From positions 14,074,001-14,138,000 of the forward strand of contig NC_056046.1 in assembly GCF_004379255.2 (NCBI RefSeq): a DNA stretch of 64,000 nt, given 5' to 3'. Below are positions 56,213 to 64,000 of this stretch, one piece after another. Made by a program: the position numbers and the translations under genes. This DNA is from Salvia splendens (lineage: Eukaryota > Streptophyta > Magnoliopsida > Lamiales > Lamiaceae). A model generated the notes under the pieces. That model did not search any database and had not been told where the DNA came from. It saw only the letters and a program-made list of their open reading frames with translations. The first letter of the stretch is position 1. Every line of letters starts with the position of its first letter.

Positions 56213-58308
56213 CTAAATTTGAGAAACGTTGATGTGATATCCATTTGGAAACTGCAAACCAGGACTTCGAACAATCTCCCCTCCTTTGACTGCTTTCCAC
56301 CTGCAAATCACATATACATCAACAGGATTTCACCAAATTATTGAAATGATTTATTAGTTAGTAGTAATTACTTGTATTTTGTGACCAAGCAATGAAGAAA
56401 CACGGCCATCTGTAGCTTCGCGAAATCCGCTCCCACGCACACTCTCAACCCGCCTCCGAACACCATGAATTTCCTCGATGCCATGTGTGTGTCTACTCCC
56501 TACATCGTTCAAACAATATATATTATACTCCCTTCATCTCACTCTACAATTTATAGTTACAATGTGCATGCTTGAAATTTGAAAACGAAGTTTATCGACT
56601 TGCCTCCCATCGCGATGGCTTGAATTCGAGTGGATGTTTGTATGTGTTTGGGTCTAAGTGAACGCTTGGAGGGCATACCATAACAGCCCAACCTGCCGGT
56701 ATTATATACTCTGCAAATCATACATAGTTAGGGTTTCAACTTTAATACTACTGATCTTTAATTAATTACACACAATTAATACTATAATTCTAACCTTTAA
56801 ATTTAATGTCTTTCAATGCTTTTCTGAAAATCACAGGAGCAATATTAGCCAGCCTCATAGTTTCATTAATGATCTGCATGCAAGCAAAACTACACATCGT
56901 CATCAAATATTCAATTTCAATGGTATATTATGATATATAAATTGATATATATATTCACCTGAAATGTGAATTTCATCGATTTGTATTCACTCCATGATAG
57001 TCCCGAATCTGGATTCTCTCTCCTTTTTATGATTGCCTCGTGTTCTTCCTGCAACGCGACGTCCCAAATTAAAATTAGTATGCATTTATAGGGATATAAA
57101 AAATGTAACAAGTTGAGGAGATTAAGAAGAAATTAGTAGTGACCGTTAATTGTTGTAGAAAAGAGGGATGGTCGGATAGATATTTGATAGCTAAAGTGAG
57201 CGCCACCGAGGTAGTTTCATAGCTAGCGAAGAGCATCACGAACATCAAATCCAAAGCAATATCCTCTGTAAGCATCGTATCCTTTCGCTCGACCTCTTTT
57301 AACACATAATCGAAGAAATCACTCTGTGTTTGTCGCGGCCTTTGTCGTCTTTCTTCAAGCATATCCTTCAGCATCTTCATCGCCTTCTTTCTTCCCTAAC
57401 CAAATTTATGAACATGGCTTAATTAGGTGTTGCAAAATTAGTAGGAAAAATTATTGAAAAAAATGATATATATGTATATATACTTGTAAGCATCGGTGGA
57501 AAGATGTTCCAGGAAAGTTGAGGGGAAAGGAGATCAATCCCTTTATGAAAGCTTCAAAGTATCCCCTCAAGTCTTCACTCGATTTTTGTGAGTCATAACT
57601 GATGAGCTTTTTCCCAGTCAGATCAAATATCATCTGCAAATTAAAACATAGTATTAATTATTAGGGTACATTTTATTTTCTGTTTTTGAATAGTACATTC
57701 TAAAATTTGACTGTACTTGAGCTGTAGTTTCCTTGAGATCAACAGTGTCTTGGGTGGACCACATGGTCAAGTAGCGATTGGAGGTGGCCTCGACTTCCGG
57801 AAGCATGGTCATGAGGCTTTCGGGACCGACTAAATTAAGCACCATGTTCTTGAGGTACTTGAATACGGAGCCATGCAGATTGAGTAGGCTATTTGTTCCG
57901 AAGATTTGGGTGAATGTGTAGGGATACCAGCTCTCGAACAAAACTCCCTCTTTTTGAAAGATGAAGTAGTTGAGATCAGCGTCGGTCGACACGATCACAC
58001 CCTCCCCAACCAAACTCGTCTTGAATATAGCTCCATACCTATTATATGCATGAACACCATAATTAAGTTCACATAACTAAAAACATTTAAGGTTTATGGA
58101 TGATTGATTACTTTTCCATCCTTTGACGGATGAAAGGAGGGATGTCGAGGGAGGTGGTTGAAGCGAAGAAGTGGAGAGTCTCCCCGAGAAGCGGCCACCC
58201 CATTGAGCCCGGTGGGAGAGTGCCGTTGCTTTTGGGATGGCACCATTTGTGAACCCACTTTGCAATGAGGATCACCACCAAGGATATGAATATAGGAAGG
58301 GGTACCAT
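56213..58308 (-). CDS. CYP87: Cytochrome P450, CYP87 family, nine exons, intact
   Basis: Exons on the minus strand: 58308-58112, 58038-57717, 57633-57484, 57395-57144, 57048-56959, 56873-56795, 56710-56604, 56499-56372 and 56300-56213. They sum to 1413 bases, a 470-residue protein. An N-terminal membrane anchor (PLPIFISLVVILIAKWV, 3-19) is followed by PPGSMGWPLLGET (32-44). The I-helix reads FASYETT (279-285; Ser replaces the usual Gly), ExxR is ETMR (341-344), and the haem loop is FGGGLRVCVG with Cys420. Sequence such as KTSLVGEGVIVSTDADLNYF is typical of CYP87. CYP87 enzymes oxidise sterols and triterpenoids (CYP87D) or are auxin-responsive (CYP87A); the substrate here is unknown. Intron 7 uses a GC donor (GAG|GCAAGT). 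The alternative, a close CYP85-clan family, is less likely. Confidence 0.9.
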
Positions 58309-58380
58309 TTTTTATCCTATTTTGTTGAACAAACAAGCTTGAGAGTTGAGGTTATGTAATCATATGCAAGAAGAACCTCC

Positions 58381-58387
58381 TTAAATA
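58381..58387 (-). promoter_or_regulatory. Probable TATA box of the CYP87 gene
   Basis: TATTTAA on the minus strand, about 75 bp upstream of the ATG at 58308, with a leader containing no other ATG in frame. Confidence 0.5.
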
Positions 58388-58834
58388 GAAAAAAAAGGTG
58401 GTAGCTAGTATGCTGACGACGGACCCAAGTGGGGTCAGCAACCCTACCGATGGACGGCAACTCCACCTCTTGACCCTACGTAAGGCAGTCAGACAATAAT
58501 TAGTCGATTAAAAGAGAGACGAATGCCTTGGGAAATAGTTTAATTTTATGTTTTATAGTACTCCTACTATATTATACAGTAGTAAATTTAAGTAGCTAGT
58601 TTAGTTGTTTATTTTGTGTAATTGATTTAGCTTTAGTAGATTCCAAAAATATCTAAAATATTTCAAAAAGTGTTAACTACTATGGTTAATAGATTTAGTT
58701 TTATTTTAAATACTTACTGTATAAATTAACAAATAAAAATTTAAAACATGTGCTAGTATTCGTTCATACTTCAAAGTCATAGGTCAGTCATGTCAGACAA
58801 CTATTGATTGGGTTTACTTGTCGGATTTTTACTA

Positions 58835-59405
58835 TCCCTTAACTAAGGGACAGAACCTGCAACCCTCCGTCCCTTAACCGTCCCTTAAATTACTATTCAT
58901 TCAATTTCATTTTTTATTTTTATTTCCAACCAAATTCAATTAAAAAAAACACACTTCATTAAAAATAAAATAAAAGTACAACTTAAAATTCTAAAAAATC
59001 TAAAAACCTCATTAATAAAATCCTAAAAAAATTAAAAATACATAATTTAAATAAAAAACATATTTTTTATGGTGGATTATTTTGTGGGAATGATTTGATA
59101 TTTATAGAAGTGATTGGAGGCTTAAAAAATAAAAAAATTAAAAATTTGCAAAAAAACGCCTATAAACGGCTAGTATATTTTTTGGGATTTTTTTAATTTT
59201 TGAATTTTTCCTAAATTAAAAAAAAAAAAACAATTTTCCGGATAAAAACGACTCCCACCCGCGGGCCGGCGAGTGGGCGTCACGGACGAATCGGAGCTCG
59301 CCATGTCGCCAACGCGCGTGGTGAGACGTCTCGCGAGCTATCCCTCCGGGACGGGCGTTTCTCCGTGACGGGATGGAGACGGAAGGCTGCAACGCCGTCC
59401 CTTAA
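58835..59405 (-). mobile_element. PIF/Harbinger element H, end-truncated deletion derivative
   Basis: On the minus strand it carries the GC-rich 5' subterminal part (GCCCACTCGCCGGCCCGCGG, GTCCC motifs, 59230-59400), the leader with TATTTATAG..., then the 3' tail (AAGGGACGG repeats, 58840-58900). Both terminal repeats are missing. Its motif version (GGGAC) differs from elements D (GGAAC) and G/F (GAGAC). Confidence 0.7.
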
Positions 59406-59931
59406 TATAGTGTGACTATATTATACATTCCTAAATATCCTTCATTTTAAAATTTGGTAAATTGATAATTATTGTTAATGTAGTCCAGTAATAAAGTAAT
59501 TTGATTATATATTGTTTCACCAGCTGAGGTATTATATAAAATTACACAAATATATTTATGTAATGTGTATTGGTTCTTTGCTTTATAATTAGCCTTGTAT
59601 TTTGAAGGAAATCAAATTTGAGATATCACAATTCACAGGTATATTTCAGATCAATTTGTCTAACTGTACACGTGTATTTTTTTATTATCACTTAAAAAAC
59701 TTATCTTATATACTACCTTAAAAGAGAAACACAATTACTTGCATTGGAAAATTTTAAAAAATTACTACATTATAGGACGTAAAAGAAAGCATCCTTAAGT
59801 TGGAGATAAATTATCTTAATCTTTTTATTTACTACAGCGCTTCTATTTGAGTCGATCTAATTAAATTGTGACATTAACAATAAAGAAAAACTTTTAATAC
59901 GGAGTATATGTTTCTCTACTAATGAATATCT
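59406..59931. other. Gene-free AT-rich interval
   Basis: Nothing recognisable between the Harbinger remnant and the copia element. Confidence 0.6.
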
Positions 59932-59936
59932 AAAAC

Positions 59937-60505
59937 TGTAGGGATCAGACAAGTCCGGGTTCACTATTTACCGAGACCTCTTTGTTCTTATATAAGAGAG
60001 CTCAGTCAAACTCTCACCCACGCGGCTGATTTACACAAGGAAACTAGCTATTACACAACTAGCTATTACACAGAAACATGCAATCCTTGACCGGATGCCA
60101 CTGGACCACCGAGGAACCTGCACACTTAACACACACGTTAGCAATATCACAAAGATCCTCTCGGACCAAAAGATCAAAGCAAACAAGTGAGCAGAAACCA
60201 CAAGAAACACAAAGGAATCGAATAGATCGTAGCTATGGCTCAGCCACCCGCTAATAGTACGAATCTATTATCCAGAAACCAGATCCAAGGGAGCAACGTT
60301 GAATCCACCAGTGATTCACCTCACACAACAGATATCAATCCCAAACCACTCCACTATGCCAGATCTGAAACCTCTCCGAATACAAACTCACAGAAAACCC
60401 TCACACAGAAAACCATAGTTTCACCAACACCCCAGCAACCGAAGTGGTTACCTTCTCCAACACTCACACAAGATCAATCACTCAAATAACCGTGAAAGAT
60501 CACAA
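59937..60505 (-). repeat. 3' LTR, lacking its first part
   Basis: About 545 bp align with 62886-63427 at roughly 95 percent. The U3 start, which in the other LTR occupies 63428-63655, is absent. The 3' terminus CCCTACA is present. Confidence 0.8.
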
Positions 60506-62494
60506 GAAAATAGTCGCAGTCAACAAAGCTTCACCCCAAAATTTTTTAGATAAACCAGATTTTGCTAGCATACATCTCACTTTATCAAGTAAAGTCCTAT
60601 TCATTATTTCAGCAACCCCATTTTGCTGTGGGGTATAAGGAACAATTTTATGTCTTTTAATTCCAAAACCATCACACATATCATCCATTTGTTTAATTCT
60701 AAGCCATTATCAGTTCTTATTGCCTTAATTTTCTTTTCAGTCTGAGTTTCAATCAAGGTTTTCCAAGCAACAAGTTTTCCAAACACATCATACTTATGTT
60801 TCATGAGGAAGCACCAAACTTTTCTTGAAAAATCATCAATAATTGAAAGAAAATATACAGAACCAGAATGAGAAGACACAGAAGCAGGGCCCCACACATC
60901 CATATGCAAGTATTCAAGAACATTTTTACTTATATTTGCAGGTACAGGAGTAGGAAAGGTAACCCTATGCTGTTTACCCAACACACAAGTATCATAGAAA
61001 GACAAATTACCATGAACATCAACTTCAGATAAGATAGCATGCCTTTTTAGAATATTCAAGCCTTTTTCACTCAGGTGACCAAGCCTATTATGCCATAACA
61101 TAGTTTTATCAGATTTAACAACATTGGCACATACTTTTTCACATGTAAGAGGCACAGCAGTACAAACATACAAACCACATTTTCTTTTGGCCTTAAATAG
61201 ACACATAGAACCCTTGCAAATTTTCATGCAACCTTCCCCCCATTTACCCCCCATGCCAGAGTTTTCAAGGGCAGTACAAGACATCAAATTATAGCACAAA
61301 TCTGGAACATATCTAACATCCTTCAGGTTCAACACATAGCCATTATCAAACTTCAAACACACAGTGCCAATACCAAGAATTTCACACTTCTTGTCATCAG
61401 TCATTGACACATAAGTATTAGTTACATGCTTAATATCAGTAAACACTTCCTTGAAGGGACTAGCATGATAAATACATCCAGAATCACACAGCCAATCATT
61501 TGAAGTAAAGGGGCACATAGGAGAAGCATTTATATACATCAAATCATGCACCATATACACAGACTCATTATCAGCATCATACTTGGCCACATTTGCAATA
61601 TTTTCAAGCTGAGAGTTATTATTAGGAGGTTTATTCTTTTTAGGCTTAGTACAATCTCTTCTACAATGCACAGCTTCTCCACAATTAAAATATTTTCTAA
61701 AAGATTTAGGGTCCTTGCTATTGGACCTAGATCTGAATTTTTTCTTAAAATTAGAGTTGGTATTAAATCCACCATTTGATTCATTTCGGTATTAAATCCA
61801 CCATTTGATTCATTTCCCCCTCTTGACTTAGGTCTTCCCCTGACATTTAAAGCCTTATTAAAAACAGTTTTATCAGCAACCCTTTCCCTTAATTCAAGTT
61901 CTTTAGATTTTAAGGAGCTAATTATCAAGTCCAGAGGGGCAGAGTCCATGCCATACTTAATGGCAGCTTTACATCACTATAAGAATCAGGTATGACATTC
62001 ATTAGAGCAATACTAGTGTATTCATCAATTGTTTTATCACCAGATCTTTTAATATCTTGCACAAGCTTCTGAAATTTATCCACATTATCATCAATATCCT
62101 TGGATAAGTCAAGCTTAAATTTGAACAATTTTTCAAGCAAATACATCCTTGATCACATAGAAATTTCAGTAAACAAAGTAGCAAGGTGTTTCCACATTTC
62201 AGAAGCAGATTCAATATGATCAATTTTCCTAATCACAGAATCAGACAAATTGAGAATAATAGTAGCTCTAGCCAAAGAACCATCAACAGACTTAAACACT
62301 TTTTGTTGAATAAGAATGCATTTCAATTTCTGTTTCCAAATCACAAAATCATTTTTACCATTAAAAGGACCAAACCAATGGGTTGAGACCTTTTTGAAAT
62401 CACTTTTGTAAAAACACAGGAAGCAAGAAAGAAACACACAACCTTGCAAACTTTCAAGCACAATGACATACACAACAAGACAGGAAACACACAA
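60500..62494 (-). pseudogene. Copia gag-protease-integrase remnant
   Basis: The minus strand reads gag (UBN2-like, FGPFNGKNDFVIWKQKL near 62390, shifting frame near 62150 and 61940) and a zinc knuckle with its first Cys lost (KYFNCGEAVHCRRDC, about 61690-61650). Next come protease (WLCDSGCIYHASP, active DSG, about 61490), the GAG-pre-integrase block (LWHNRLGHLSEKGL, about 61090) and the integrase core (HMDVWGPASVSS, IDDFSRKVW). A frameshift around 60690 precedes PYTPQQNGVAE, and the sequence stops at FWGEALLTAT, where it runs into the LTR. Several frameshifts and stops; no reverse transcriptase. Confidence 0.88.
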
Positions 62495-62885
62495 CAGAGA
62501 CCATGCACACTTTCACACAACTTTCACAGCAAATTAGACCTCAAATCCCTGACTGTCACGAGCACACTGGCTAAGGCTATCCCAGTTCGCAATCACTCAC
62601 TTCTGGAGGGCGCAGGGGGTCACTTAGGCAGTATAAATGCTTGGTGGTCAAGTAATGAGAGATCAAGAATTACAGAGCACCAAGAAACAACGGAAGCAAT
62701 AAGCACAGAGAAAGCAAGAAAATGCCTAAGTCTTTGCCATAGAATGTCTACCAGCAAGCAATATCCCAATCCTATATTTGGCACTAAACAGAAAAAGAAA
62801 ACACGAGATTCAACCAATTTACCAGAGCGAACCCACACTCGGAGGAGGATTCCACTTGCCCACCTCCTTAATGCGACTCGGCGTG

Positions 62886-63655
62886 CCAGACTATTTACCG
62901 AGACCTATTTGTTCTTATACAAGAGAGCTCAGCCAAACTCTCACCCACGCGGCTGATTTACACAAGGAAACTAGCTATTACACCAAAAACATGCAATCCT
63001 TGATCGGGTGCCACTGGACCACCGAGGAACATGCACACTTAACACACACGTTAGCAATATCACAAAGATCCTCTCGGACCAAAAGATTAAAGCAAACAAG
63101 TGAACAGAAACCACAAGAAACACAAAGGAATCGAATAGATCGTAACTATGGCTCAGCCACCCGCTAATAGTACGAATCTATTCTCCAGAAACCAGATCCA
63201 AGGGAGTAACGTTGAATCCACCAGTGATTCACCTCACACAACAGATATCAACCCCAAACCACTCCACTATGCAGATCTGAAACCTCTCTGAACACAAACT
63301 CACAGAAAACCCTCACACAGAAAACCCTAGTTTCACCAACACACCAGCAACCGAAGTGGTTACCTTCTCCAACACTCACACAAGATCAATCACTCAAATA
63401 ACTGTAAAAGATCACAAGAAAACAGTCAGAGACTTAATGGTGAAGAAGAAGAAGAAGAGAAGAGAGAGTTCATCAGTCGAGAGAGGGCAGAGAGAAAGAG
63501 AGAGAGTTCGAATGTCAAGCAGCAGGAGTGGAGAGTGAGGGGTGTATATCACCCGAGCATTGGGCTAGGGCAACCACCAGCCCAAAATCCGTCCGGGTCT
63601 CAATTAACACAAGCCCAAATAATAGTCCACATCCCCACGGCCCAAATATCCAACA
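62886..63655 (-). repeat. 5' LTR
   Basis: Starts TGTTGGATATTTGGGCC at 63655 and matches the other LTR until GGTAAATAG at about 62890. The last roughly 28 bp expected from the 3' LTR are replaced by CTGGCACGCCGAGTCGC, and no standard initiator-tRNA primer site follows. It carries AG-rich microsatellite-like DNA (63443-63505). Confidence 0.75.
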
Positions 63656-63660
63656 AAAAC

Positions 63661-64000
63661 TATCTATTCTCATATAACAAAGGTAAAAATTATCTACAAA
63701 TGACAAAAATAAAATAAAAATATTGTGCAAGGTACCAATTAACCGAAAATATTTGGAATGGTGAATTATATATAAAAAACAATTATTCACGAATGAGGGT
63801 ACTCAAAATTATGAGCCATTCTCAACTCAAAATTATGAGCCATTCTCAACTGTGAATTAGTAATTCACAACTAAGAAGTACTAAATAATATATAAAAACT
63901 AAAGTTGTGAATTATAGCTAAAATGTTGAATTAGTTCATACCTAACCATATTCAATAGTAACTCTTGCCAAAACCACGAATTTACCACATGGGAATATTC
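63661..64000. other. Gene-free window end
   Basis: AT-rich DNA; AAAATTATGAGCCATTCTCA is directly repeated at about 63806-63850. No gene. Confidence 0.6.

Larger units (their letters stand above)
59937..63655 (-). mobile_element. Truncated Ty1/copia retrotransposon
   Basis: Outer ends TGTAGGGATC and ATATCCAACA (read 5'-TGTTGG...CTACA-3' on the minus strand) are flanked by a perfect 5-bp duplication AAAAC (59932-59936, 63656-63660). It has direct LTR-like repeats at both ends and degenerate gag, protease and integrase; reverse transcriptase and RNase H are deleted. 3719 bp. Confidence 0.88.

Noticed and set aside
60235..60489. 84-codon plus-strand frame inside the copia LTR (also partly at 63150-63400)
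   Set aside because: It is antisense to the element, duplicated only because the LTR is, and has no known domain.

Overview
This is nuclear DNA of a flowering plant, most likely a eudicot. Genes are split by GT-AG introns, the intergenic DNA is AT-rich and crowded with plant transposons, and the recognisable single-copy genes are plant families. I cannot fix the species. The host genes I recognise are: SCL28, a GRAS-family regulator, as one intact copy (30666-32558, minus), one broken copy (21162-23065, minus) and one 3' fragment (29762-30196, minus); an MBOAT lysophospholipid acyltransferase pseudogene (40909-42775, minus); the first exon of a UBX-domain gene (45857-45938, minus); the GPI-transamidase subunit PIG-U gene (48131-53610, plus, 14 exons); and an intact nine-exon CYP87-type cytochrome P450 (56213-58308, minus). 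SCL28, the acyltransferase and PIG-U are also near neighbours on Arabidopsis chromosome 1 (from memory At1g63100, At1g63050, At1g63110), so the backbone looks like a conserved block inflated by transposons.

Layout. 1-5 kb: two PIF/Harbinger elements with broken transposases and a hAT-type MITE. 6-13.6 kb: a 6.9-kb TG...CA insertion that split a Stowaway MITE and now contains an RPA1-like gene plus nested MITEs. 13.8-18.6 kb: long inverted repeats enclosing a captured SMXL/SMAX1 fragment, with Harbinger, Stowaway and hAT elements nested inside. 19-33 kb: the duplicated SCL28 locus; the broken copy has a Harbinger-type element with an intact Myb/SANT-like ORF inserted in its 3' flank. 33-40 kb: gene-free DNA with SINEs, MITEs and tandem duplications. 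40-54 kb: acyltransferase, UBX and PIG-U remnants or genes interrupted by Mutator-like and Harbinger elements. 54-64 kb: CYP87 gene, a Harbinger remnant and a truncated Ty1/copia element.

The most interesting signal is the set of eight Harbinger-type elements. The full-length ones each carry a single ORF: either a DDE nuclease (elements at 1, 3086, 14004, 46094) or a Myb/SANT-like protein (element at 19100). The 19100 and 46094 elements share terminal repeats, leader/promoter layout, 3' untranslated tail and TGA target duplications, yet carry different ORFs. This suggests a split, two-component system. Their short subterminal motifs also co-vary at both ends between subfamilies (GGAAC, GAGAC, GGGAC), as expected if each subfamily has its own recognition motif.
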